Virus record (IMG/VR): IMGVR_UViG_3300043466_002220
Span: 1 to 53,395 of that record
Source: a virus
Direction: 5' to 3' (one strand)
Length of the DNA stretch: 53,395 nucleotides
This document shows, in pieces, positions 45,074 through 51,185 of the stretch. A program made the position numbers and the translations under genes. The notes beneath the pieces were generated by a model that saw only the letters and a program-made list of their open reading frames with translations, did not search any database and was not told where the DNA came from. Position 1 is the stretch's first letter, and each line of letters starts with the position of its first letter.

Positions 45074-45158
45074 TTATCATTCAAAATCACATAACATACT
45101 AATAAAACTATTATATATTATTGCAATTATAATAATTATTAGTATGTTATTAAATTAA
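45066..45158 (+). CDS. Micro-ORF of 30 codons with one hydrophobic segment, over a 15-bp inverted repeat
   Basis: The frame (MNNYHSKSHNILIKLLYIIA) overlaps the previous stop codon and would give a single-span peptide. The same bases contain a perfect 15-bp inverted repeat (45091-45105 and 45136-45150), so the hydrophobic run of Ile and Leu codons could be a by-product of an AT-rich hairpin. Both readings remain open. Confidence 0.35.
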   Translation: MNNYHSKSHNILIKLLYIIAIIIIISMLLN

Positions 45159-45176
45159 CTATTAAATTAAATAAAA

Positions 45177-45305
45177 ATGAAAAAATTAATCTTATTAAGT
45201 GTGATTGTATTATTTACAACAGCTTGTAGTTCTGGATGGTCTTGTAAAAAACGTTATGTTAAACAAGATAAAGTATTAATTGTTAAAAATCAAGGAGTAT
45301 GTTAG
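45177..45305 (+). CDS. Small lipoprotein, 42 aa
   Basis: A lipoprotein signal is clear: MKKLILLSVIVLF followed by the lipobox TTAC with Cys17. The mature part is about 25 residues and basic (SSGWSCKKRYVKQDK). It overlaps the next membrane-protein gene by 7 nt. Small lipoproteins paired with membrane proteins occur as outer-membrane spanin subunits or in superinfection exclusion; which applies is not known. Confidence 0.65.
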   Translation: MKKLILLSVIVLFTTACSSGWSCKKRYVKQDKVLIVKNQGVC

Positions 45306-45568
45306 TATCAACATTATTTACAATTTTTGTAATTGGTTTTATTATTCTTTTAACAGTGTTAGATATTATTAAAAAAAGAAAAAGAAATCAAATTGGTGAT
45401 GGATTTTGTAAACAAAAAAAATTAATAGGATTATTATTTTTAAATCCTGATGATAATCCTGCATATAAAACAATACTTACAATACTTTATGTTATATCAA
45501 TAGTATATATTGTTATTATAACAGTAGCGTTTTTAGTGATCAATTGGAACAATAAAATAAATATATAA
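45299..45568 (+). CDS. Membrane protein with two spans, 89 aa
   Basis: Two hydrophobic segments (about 3-22 and 60-83) flank a basic loop (IIKKRKRNQIG, about 23-35) and a short conserved-looking stretch (LNPDDNPAYK). The start overlaps the lipoprotein stop by 7 nt, so the two are probably coupled. Function unknown. Confidence 0.65.
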   Translation: MLVSTLFTIFVIGFIILLTVLDIIKKRKRNQIGDGFCKQKKLIGLLFLNPDDNPAYKTILTILYVISIVYIVIITVAFLVINWNNKINI

Positions 45569-45600
45569 AATATATTTAATTATAAATTAACTAAAATATT

Positions 45601-45927
45601 ATGAAAAAGTCAACAACATTACAAAGACAAGGTTATTCAGGTGTTAAAATAACATCAATGATCAAAGCTATTGAACAACAAGAGATATTTCAACATCTTA
45701 GATTGGTTCAACAAGATGAATTCTGTAGATTAAAAAATAGATATAATAAAAATGGTTATTTAACACAACCATATATGACATATCTATTTAATATCTATTG
45801 GAATTTTGTATTAAATGATTTCAGATTTGATGATAAATCTAAAGTATGGAGTATTCCTACAAAGATGAGAAAAGTTGAATCTAAACATATTGGTATGAAA
45901 ATATTTAATTCATTATCCAATGATTAA
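45601..45927 (+). CDS. Small basic protein, 108 aa, unknown
   Basis: Starts MKKSTTLQRQGYSGVKITSM; helical, basic, with aromatic-rich middle (PYMTYLFNIYWNFVLNDF). Soluble. The ATG has the leader TTAACTAAAATATT. No motif recognised. Confidence 0.6.
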   Translation: MKKSTTLQRQGYSGVKITSMIKAIEQQEIFQHLRLVQQDEFCRLKNRYNKNGYLTQPYMTYLFNIYWNFVLNDFRFDDKSKVWSIPTKMRKVESKHIGMKIFNSLSND

Positions 45928-45945
45928 TTTAATACATGAATTAAA

Positions 45946-46374
45946 ATGAAAGTATATGCTACATTATATTATGACTGTGGTTCATATAATATAGATAAAT
46001 TATTTTTAAATAAAGAAAATGCTTTAAAGTATTATAATGAACAAATAGCATTAGAAAAATTAAGATATGAAGAACAATTTCCTAATAAATTATATGAAGA
46101 AAGGGGTTATTCTCATTTATGTTTTGAAGAAGAAGAATTTGAAATTGAAGACAGTCTTAATAGTGTTTCATTAATTCAAGAATTAAAAAAAGTAAAAGGA
46201 GCAATTTCTTATGATGGAGATTGCTCTACTCAAGTATTGTTACCAACAACAGATAATAAATATCTTAGAGTTGGTGTAACAGACGATGATGTTGCTGAAA
46301 AACCTGGAATATGGTTTGATTATTATGAAGGTTTAAATAATGAATTAAATAATAAAAATTATGAAAAAAAGTAA
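45946..46374 (+). CDS. Acidic soluble protein, 142 aa, unknown
   Basis: The first 30 residues (MKVYATLYYDCGSYNIDKLF) resemble small phage proteins that start with a beta strand and a helix carrying Asn and Lys. Glu-rich in the middle (CFEEEEFEIED), then a compact end (YLRVGVTDDDVAEKPGIWFD). It overlaps the next gene by 14 nt. Function unknown. Confidence 0.6.
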   Translation: MKVYATLYYDCGSYNIDKLFLNKENALKYYNEQIALEKLRYEEQFPNKLYEERGYSHLCFEEEEFEIEDSLNSVSLIQELKKVKGAISYDGDCSTQVLLPTTDNKYLRVGVTDDDVAEKPGIWFDYYEGLNNELNNKNYEKK

Positions 46375-46576
46375 AATATTTACATCTGACATGTATAAGA
46401 TGGCTTTAGGTGATAAAATTGAAAAAAAGAATGGTGATTTTACTGAAGAATTAGTAAGAGTTCCTGGAGGATGGTTATTTTTAATTGCCACTGAAAAGAT
46501 ACTTTGTAATGGTGGATATGGTACAGTTAGCTCAACATTCATACCATTTAACAATGAATTTACACATGAAAAATAG
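46361..46576 (+). CDS. Small protein, 71 aa, unknown
   Basis: The product (MKKSKIFTSDMYKMALGDKI) has a compact beta-rich second half (VRVPGGWLFLIATEKILCNG, then YGTVSSTFIPF). It overlaps the neighbours at both ends (14 and 11 nt), which supports translational coupling. No motif recognised. Confidence 0.6.
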   Translation: MKKSKIFTSDMYKMALGDKIEKKNGDFTEELVRVPGGWLFLIATEKILCNGGYGTVSSTFIPFNNEFTHEK

Positions 46577-46655
46577 ATTATATATTTTAGGAGAACTCGT
46601 TGAAGTTGATATTTGGAATTTCAACGAGTTAAACAAATGTTTTAAATTAAATTAA
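46566..46655 (+). CDS. Micro-ORF of 29 codons over an 11-bp inverted repeat
   Basis: The frame (MKNRLYILGELVEVDIW) overlaps the preceding stop codon. It contains a perfect inverted repeat, AACTCGTTGAA with TTCAACGAGTT (46594-46604 and 46620-46630). It may be a small peptide, or the hairpin may be the functional part. Confidence 0.35.
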   Translation: MKNRLYILGELVEVDIWNFNELNKCFKLN

Positions 46656-46656
46656 C

Positions 46657-46800
46657 ATGAAAAAATTATCCAAAGCAGAAATGACATTTCATAGAGATAT
46701 TAAAGAAAAAATAGATCGTGATGCTACTGAATCAACACCAACTTGGTGGGGTAGTAGTACTCCAATATTTATACCAAAACGTAAAAAATTTAAACGATGA
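46657..46800 (+). CDS. Small basic protein, 47 aa, unknown
   Basis: The sequence begins MKKLSKAEMTFHRDIKEKID and ends with a basic tail (IFIPKRKKFKR) after a Trp/Ser/Gly-rich stretch (TWWGSSTP). The stop overlaps the ATG of the next frame by 4 nt. A basic peptide of this length may bind nucleic acid or a host protein; no family is known to me. Confidence 0.5.
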   Translation: MKKLSKAEMTFHRDIKEKIDRDATESTPTWWGSSTPIFIPKRKKFKR

Positions 46801-46967
46801 AACAAATCATACCACTATTATATTTTCAATTACATGTAAATATAATAGGACTACCAGTTTATTATTGTTCACATTACGTGAAACAAGTTAAAAGTAGTTC
46901 ATCAAGATTTTTTAAAGCTAAAGAAACTATTTCTTTAGACTATAACCAAGAATTATTAACTAATTAA
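46797..46967 (+). CDS. Small protein, 56 aa, unknown
   Basis: Starts MKQIIPLLYFQLHVNIIGLP, a hydrophobic beginning that may be a membrane anchor, followed by a basic and Ser-rich region (VKQVKSSSSRFFKAKE). Overlaps the upstream gene by 4 nt. Function unknown. Confidence 0.5.
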   Translation: MKQIIPLLYFQLHVNIIGLPVYYCSHYVKQVKSSSSRFFKAKETISLDYNQELLTN

Positions 46968-46977
46968 ATTAAATATT

Positions 46978-47298
46978 ATGAGTACAAAAGCTAAACCAAT
47001 ATTAGTGAAAAAAGAAAATGGATTATTTGCTAAGTTAAAAGAAGTATTCCAAGAAAACAATGGTGTTATTACATTTCATTTTGAAAACAAAGTAACATTT
47101 AGAGACTATAAAGGTGATATTAAAAATGTTCCTGTAACTTCAGAATCTGAAGAAAAAGTACAAACATGGTCTCAAACAATACCAATTAACAAAGAAGTAT
47201 TCTTTGATAGTAGAGGTAAGAGATTACATTTAGAATCAGTTGTACAATTATTTAGAGACCTTTGTGAAGATAGAGGTGCTAAGTATTTTACAATATAA
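46978..47298 (+). CDS. Small basic protein, 106 aa, unknown
   Basis: The N-terminus (MSTKAKPILVKKENGLFAKL) leads to a beta-rich region (NGVITFHFENKVTFRDYKGD) and a helical end (LHLESVVQLFRDLCEDRG). No motif recognised. The leader contains TTAACTAATTAAATTAAATATT. The soluble alpha/beta arrangement suggests a stable small protein. Confidence 0.6.
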   Translation: MSTKAKPILVKKENGLFAKLKEVFQENNGVITFHFENKVTFRDYKGDIKNVPVTSESEEKVQTWSQTIPINKEVFFDSRGKRLHLESVVQLFRDLCEDRGAKYFTI

Positions 47299-47324
47299 AA
47301 CTATTAATCATTAAAATTATTAAA

Positions 47325-47987
47325 ATGAAAAAATTATTATTGTTATCAGTAATGTTATTAAGTTTAACAAGCTGTTCAAAAGATGAGGTTGATAATACAC
47401 CTCCAAAAGTATTAGTAATTGGTAATTCAATTACACAATGTGCTCCTGGTGGAGAATGGTTAGGTAACTGGGGAATGGCTGCATCATCACCTGATAAAGA
47501 TTTTTGTAGTCTATTAAAAACAGAACTACAAACTGATGTATTAAATAGAAAAAACATTGCTGTTTGGGAAAACAATTTTAATGTTGGTGTAGAACATTAT
47601 GGAATTACAACATCTTTACAATATGATTATGTTGTAATTAAAGTTGGTGAAAACGTAAGTGATGTTTGTAATTTTAAAGATGCATTAAAAAAACTTGTAA
47701 ACTATTATAAAAAATATGGTAATAATATTATATTAGTAACAACAGTTTGGTCACAATATCAATTTGATTCTAGTGGAAATCCTTATGAAGTCATATCAAT
47801 AAAAGATAAAATAATAAGAGAAGTCTCAATTGAAAACAAATGTATATTAGTAGATCTTTTAGAAATGAAATCTGATCCGACCAATTATGCTTGGGGAGAA
47901 TATCAAAATAGTGGTATTGCTTCACATCCAAACGATAAAGGAATGAAATTTATATCAGATAAAATATTATTTGAAATAAGAAATTAA
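47325..47987 (+). CDS. SGNH-hydrolase-like lipoprotein, 220 aa
   Basis: A lipoprotein signal (MKKLLLLSVMLLSLTSC, Cys17) precedes a domain with SGNH/GDSL blocks: VIGNSITQ with the nucleophile Ser35, VGENVSD (Gly and Asn of block III, Asn110) and SHPNDKG with His201. Members of the family are esterases or deacetylases acting on sugars, lipids or O-acetyl groups. The lipid anchor would place it in the periplasm or on the outer membrane of the host, so it may change a surface glycan or protect from superinfection. The Asp that normally precedes His by two residues is not obvious (IASH), so activity should be checked. Confidence 0.8.
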   Translation: MKKLLLLSVMLLSLTSCSKDEVDNTPPKVLVIGNSITQCAPGGEWLGNWGMAASSPDKDFCSLLKTELQTDVLNRKNIAVWENNFNVGVEHYGITTSLQYDYVVIKVGENVSDVCNFKDALKKLVNYYKKYGNNIILVTTVWSQYQFDSSGNPYEVISIKDKIIREVSIENKCILVDLLEMKSDPTNYAWGEYQNSGIASHPNDKGMKFISDKILFEIRN

Positions 47988-47992
47988 AAATT

Positions 47993-48186
47993 AAATCACT
48001 TGCTTGAAGATAAACAATAATAATGTCCGTCACTGGATAACTCTCATGGATAGAGATTTAGGTTCGATTCCTAATATTATAAACTGTACTAGCAGTTGTG
48101 TTTATTGTAAAGAATAGTTCGGCATCATTTATCTGAAATGTACAATGACTGATATACTATTTCTACTAGATATGGACAAGTGATTT
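47993..48186 (+). ncRNA. Structured RNA unit 1, about 194 nt, closed by a 10-bp helix
   Basis: AAATCACTTG (47993-48002) pairs with CAAGTGATTT (48177-48186). Inside are the boxes TGAAGATAAA (48005-48014), TTTATTGTAA (48101-48110), TGAAATG (48134-48140) and ATGGACAAGT (48173-48182), shared in order with unit 2. GATAAA can pair with TTTATT as a second helix. The interval also contains a tRNA-like element (48016-48082). No open frame is present. This is probably one structured RNA; the covariation of the closing helix with unit 2 is the main support. Confidence 0.65.
48016..48082 (+). tRNA. Degenerate tRNA-like element inside RNA unit 1
   Basis: A consensus T-arm (TTAGG, loop TTCGATT, CCTAA, 48058-48074) follows a possible anticodon stem CTCT/AGAG with a 7-nt loop CATGGAT. 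The acceptor strands AATAATA (48016-48022) and TATTATA (48075-48081) pair at six of seven positions. The D-loop has only six bases without GG in the loop, the variable region is one base, and U33 is missing. This may be a decayed tRNA or a tRNA mimic forming part of the larger RNA. Confidence 0.4.
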
Positions 48187-48196
48187 TTTAAAAGTT

Positions 48197-48380
48197 AAAC
48201 TACTTACTGAAGATAAATAGTTTCTGGCAGTGCAAGTATACTTGTAGTTAGGAGAGAAATAATCATGCTAAGATGATGTTATTTATTGTAAGATATGAAA
48301 TGCTTATAATTGACTAGCGTACAAGATACGTGGGAGTCTGTAAGTGAGTAATATTCCACTTAGAAATGGATAAGTAGTTT
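48197..48380 (+). ncRNA. Structured RNA unit 2, about 184 nt, paralogue of unit 1
   Basis: AAACTACTTA (48197-48206) pairs with TAAGTAGTTT (48371-48380). The same four boxes as in unit 1 occur in the same order: TGAAGATAAA (48208-48217), TTTATTGTAA (48282-48291), TGAAATG (about 48296) and ATGGATAAGT (about 48367). The middle differs: instead of a tRNA-like element it has an inverted repeat AAGTATACTT. Unit 2 starts 11 nt after unit 1 ends. The T-run after the closing helix is weak. Confidence 0.65.
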
Positions 48381-48656
48381 TTAATATCAGTACTCCCTAA
48401 GTCAAAACAATGTACATTGTTGGAAGTTTAATGACAAGCCAAGACTGTCTGTAAGGGGAAATCAGTAGGTAATTTGATTATTATTTGTGAATAATGTAGT
48501 TCTCAGTGCCCCTTTGTGGTTATAGTAATTACTATTCACTAACCTACCTTCTGAGGGTTATATGAGGATTGTATCTATACGATCATAGAGAAGAAGGAAA
48601 TAGTAATAGCTAAGCTGTGTATAAGCCCAAGATTGTAAAATCTACTAGAAGCTAGG
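48381..48656 (+). ncRNA. Gene-free segment with nested inverted repeats
   Basis: No gene-sized frame is present. AAGGGG (about 48453) pairs with CCCCTT (about 48508) and GTAGGT (about 48465) with ACCTAC (about 48542), so the two helices overlap in a pseudoknot-like order. A palindrome TAGTAATTACTA lies at about 48523 and a hairpin TTATTATTTGTGAATAAT near 48477. This segment adjoins tRNA-Ser and may belong to the same large RNA. Confidence 0.4.
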
Positions 48657-48765
48657 GATTAGATGACAGAAATGGAATAATGTACTCTATTTAACTAGAT
48701 GGTATTGTTTGGAAACAATTAATCAGGTAGTCGCTACCATATGGGTTCGAATCCCATTCTAATCT
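48657..48765 (+). tRNA. tRNA-Ser (anticodon GGA) with an inserted hairpin
   Basis: The acceptor strands GATTAGA (48657-48663) and TCTAATC (48758-48764) pair perfectly. The anticodon arm ATTGT-TTGGAAA-ACAAT has a canonical 7-nt loop with U33 and anticodon GGA, which reads UCC/UCU. A long variable arm (GGTAG, TCG, CTACC) and a T-arm (ATGGG, TTCGAAT, CCCAT) follow, as expected for a class II tRNA-Ser. Between the D-arm (ACA/TGT) and anticodon arm there is an extra segment of about 20 nt with a TCTA/TAGA hairpin, so the gene is 109 nt instead of about 88. Confidence 0.65.
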
Positions 48766-49337
48766 CAAAAAGGCTAAACATTGAACCTTTGTAAATTTGT
48801 GTCAGTTAAACCACTATCCTAATTAAGGATTATTTCTTGAAACTGAATAAATGGTAGGTAATAAAGATTCTACAAATTTACATAAAGATACTAATCCTGA
48901 ATTGACAGGATGTAATAACTCAGAATATAAACACTGATATGTATTTCCTTAAATACCTCAATTAGATATTCTAATTAGAGGAAAGCAGCTAGGGTGTTAT
49001 TACACAGTAATGTTAGATGTGTTGTTCCCTTGAGAAAGGAATCAATGGAGTAAGAGAGTGATTAACAAAAGAAAAAGCACTACAACACAAATGAGTTCTC
49101 AGCAAGTAATTAGATTGAAGCTTTAATCGTGAGTATTTATATGAAGGTTGTAGTGTAAAAGACTACATTAAAGAACTTCTGTAACAAGAAATTGGTAAAT
49201 ATATTTTAATTACATGACCTTACTCTTATATAAGCTTACGCAGAAATGTTGTAGTAATATAAGACAAGAGGGTGCTAATCATTAAAGTTTATGATAAACT
49301 CATAAAACAGTTTCACACTTCTGTAAAAAGTGTATTT
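48766..49337 (+). ncRNA. Gene-free segment with further long inverted repeats
   Basis: No gene-sized frame. TGTAAATTTGT (48790-48800) pairs with ACAAATTTACA (48872-48882), enclosing TCAGTT/AACTGA and ACCACTA/TGGTAG elements. TCCTG/CAGGA (about 48896) is a small hairpin. CACTACAAC (49078-49086) pairs with GTTGTAGTG (49147-49155), and TCTTATAT (about 49223) with ATATAAGA. ACACTT/AAGTGT (about 49316) lies just upstream of tRNA-Met. The density of such helices argues for transcribed structured RNA. Confidence 0.4.
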
Positions 49338-49411
49338 GTTTACATAGCTCAGTTGGTTAGAGCACCTGACTCATAATTAGGCGGTCATAGGTTCGAGTCC
49401 TATTGTAGACA
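49338..49411 (+). tRNA. tRNA-Met (anticodon CAT)
   Basis: A complete canonical cloverleaf: acceptor GTTTACA/TGTAGAC, D-arm GCTC..GAGC with TTGG in the loop, anticodon arm CCTGA-CTCATAA-TTAGG (anticodon CAT), variable loop CGGTC, T-arm ATAGG-TTCGAGT-CCTAT. The first acceptor pair is G-C, not the mismatch of initiator tRNA, so an elongator tRNA-Met is favoured; a tRNA-Ile with modified CAU is possible. The 3' CCA is not encoded. Confidence 0.95.
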
Positions 49412-49434
49412 CAAATTAACTAAAATTATATATT

Positions 49435-49710
49435 ATGAAAAAAAGATTTTTAAACTGGTTACAACATATCGTATGGAGATATACTGAACCAACAGCTAAA
49501 ATAGCTAATTTAGAAGCTAAAAGATATACTAAATATATCACACAATATTATTCTGAATTAGAACAAGTAATGATTATTAAAGATTTACATAAAGAATTAA
49601 TATTACATCGTGAAGAACAAATTAAAAATAAACATGTTTTAATTCTTCAAGAACAACAAAATATTGAAAAACTTGAATCTAATTTAGAAAAACTTAAAAT
49701 AGCTTTATAG
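49435..49710 (+). CDS. Coiled-coil protein, 91 aa, unknown
   Basis: A basic, Trp-containing start (MKKRFLNWLQHIVWRYTEPT) leads to a long coiled coil from about residue 25 to the end (Glu, Lys, Leu and Gln in a heptad-like order). The N-terminus may bind a membrane as an amphipathic helix. The start lies 23 nt after tRNA-Met and has the leader TTAACTAAAATTATATATT. No family is recognised. Confidence 0.6.
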   Translation: MKKRFLNWLQHIVWRYTEPTAKIANLEAKRYTKYITQYYSELEQVMIIKDLHKELILHREEQIKNKHVLILQEQQNIEKLESNLEKLKIAL

Positions 49711-49802
49711 AGTGGCTAAATTAACTCTTGTAGTAGAGAGTATTGGTGAGATGTGGTTAAACACCTTACCTCACCTAACGCTCATCTAATTAAAAAACTT
49801 AT

Positions 49803-49959
49803 AAAACCATTTAAACTCTAATTAAGGCTGAGGATGAAGTATATAATTATGAATAAATCATAGTCAGGAAGATATAATTTATTATATTGAAACTGTAGAC
49901 GCATTGAAAATAATTATATATGGAATTAGTGAGCAGACGCTACTCACTTAGATGGTTTT
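49803..49959 (+). ncRNA. Structured RNA, about 157 nt, possible third member of the RNA family
   Basis: AAAACCATTTAA (49803-49814) pairs with TTAGATGGTTTT (49948-49959), 12 bp with one G-U, followed by a T-containing tail. Inside, CTAATT pairs with AATTAG, TATAATTAT with ATAATTATA, and GTGAG with CTCAC (49929-49947). Box-like words recall units 1 and 2: GATGAAGTATA, TTTATTATATTGAAACTG and ATGGAATTAGTG in the same order. A separate hairpin (GGTGAG/CTCACC, about 49745-49775) lies upstream. No open frame. Confidence 0.5.
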
Positions 49960-49986
49960 TATTATTAACTATTAAATTATTAAATT

Positions 49987-50241
49987 ATGAAAATAAAACA
50001 TTTATTATTTATAATAACATTATTATTATATTGTTATTATATGTCAGATTTATATGTATTTGCATATAATAATGATATTTATGATCCAGATATTTTAGAC
50101 GATACTTTTACAAGTTTTAAAGTAGTATTGTATCTTTCAAATTATATACATATAACAATTATTATTGTATTTATAATACCTTATAGAAAAATCAACAATA
50201 TATTAAATAAAGAAATTAAAATTAAAAAATATGAAAATTAA
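49987..50241 (+). CDS. Membrane protein, 84 aa
   Basis: Starts MKIKHLLFIITLLLYCYYMS; two hydrophobic segments (about 5-20 and 50-65) flank an acidic loop (NNDIYDPDILDDTF), and the end is basic. Its stop codon overlaps the ATG of the next, interrupted gene by 11 nt, as in coupled pairs. Function unknown. Confidence 0.65.
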   Translation: MKIKHLLFIITLLLYCYYMSDLYVFAYNNDIYDPDILDDTFTSFKVVLYLSNYIHITIIIVFIIPYRKINNILNKEIKIKKYEN

Positions 50242-50500
50242 ATTCAACTTATTTTAAGTATTATCATTAATAGTTGTAATATTTGCAACATATCATTTAG
50301 GTCCTATGTATTATGATTCTTGGGTAAATCCAAAATATATACAATATTCTGGTAAATTAGATAATGCTACTTTTACTATTAGATTCGTAGGTACAGTGAT
50401 AATAATAATTCCTATTCTTATATATTTAGTTGCAACTGATTTTGAAATATTATCTAAAAAAAGAGAAATCAACTTAACCCCGTGGAAATCCACAAATTAA
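50231..50500 (+). pseudogene. Membrane-protein gene interrupted by an in-frame TAA at codon 9
   Basis: From ATG at 50231 the frame reads MKIKFNLF, then TAA (50255-50257), then continues open through VLSLIVVIFATYHLGPMY to 50500. Without the stop the product would be a two-span membrane protein of 88 residues with a normal N-terminal span (about 6-22) and a second one near 55-72. The frame is otherwise intact, with a possible restart at Met 50306 (64 residues, lacking the first span). Either a recent nonsense mutation, read-through, or use of the internal start is possible. Confidence 0.6.
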
Positions 50501-50523
50501 ACAATTATTAAATAAACAAATTT

Positions 50524-51183
50524 ATGAAAAAAATCGTATTTTTATTGTTAGCAACAACATCAATGATGTTTGCACAATCAGGTTCAGAATTAGTAAAAAC
50601 TACTGAAAAAGTAAAAGAATTGACTGAAAAAGGTCTTTCAAATGTTAATAATGTTTCTATAAATGTAAAAGAAGCATCTAATAATACAAAAGAGTTGGTT
50701 AAAACTACCTCTAATGCTGTAGGAACAGCTTATCAAGATGGTAAATCGGCAACAAGTACACTTTATCAAGATGGTAAAGAGTTAACTAAACAACTTTATG
50801 GTGATAGTAAATTACTTGGTAGTAAATTAGAAGACGCTTTAACATATGCTGCTGAAGGTCTTAAAACTACATCTATAAAAGCTTGGGAAATATTAGTTAA
50901 ACAACAATTAGTTTGGTCATATTGTTTCTTATTTCTAACATTGTTATCATTATACTCTATTTATAGATTTTTTAATCAATGGAAAATTATGAATAATGAT
51001 TTAGATGAATCAGGAGATATTAAACAGTCACATATTGCATTAACTTTTGTATTAGGTGTTATTGCTACAATGTCATCATTGGCTTCAGGTATTAATTTTG
51101 AACAAATGATTACAGGTTTTGTTAATCCTGAATTTGGAGCATTGAGAACATTGGTTGAAATCATCCAACAAAATATTAGATAA
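50524..51183 (+). CDS. Exported coiled-coil membrane protein, 219 aa
   Basis: A signal peptide (MKKIVFLLLATTSMMFAQS, cleavage after Ala17 likely) is followed by a long helical region (about 20-115) of Thr/Ser/Lys-rich heptads containing a repeat, AYQDGKSATSTLYQDGKELT. Two hydrophobic segments lie near 130-150 and 172-190. The C-terminal part looks conserved (INFEQMITGFVNPEFGALRT). It precedes two further genes by 2 nt and overlap, so a membrane complex is likely. No family recognised. Confidence 0.65.
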   Translation: MKKIVFLLLATTSMMFAQSGSELVKTTEKVKELTEKGLSNVNNVSINVKEASNNTKELVKTTSNAVGTAYQDGKSATSTLYQDGKELTKQLYGDSKLLGSKLEDALTYAAEGLKTTSIKAWEILVKQQLVWSYCFLFLTLLSLYSIYRFFNQWKIMNNDLDESGDIKQSHIALTFVLGVIATMSSLASGINFEQMITGFVNPEFGALRTLVEIIQQNIR

Positions 51184-51185
51184 TT

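Noticed and set aside
46611-46645. TTTGGAATT on the plus strand resembling the extended -33 motif
   Set aside because: It is part of an inverted repeat in a micro-ORF and no TAnnTTTG follows at 20 nt.
47988-49337. CRISPR array in the repeat-rich gene-free region
   Set aside because: The repeats are inverted or paralogous pairs, not equal direct repeats with regular spacers.
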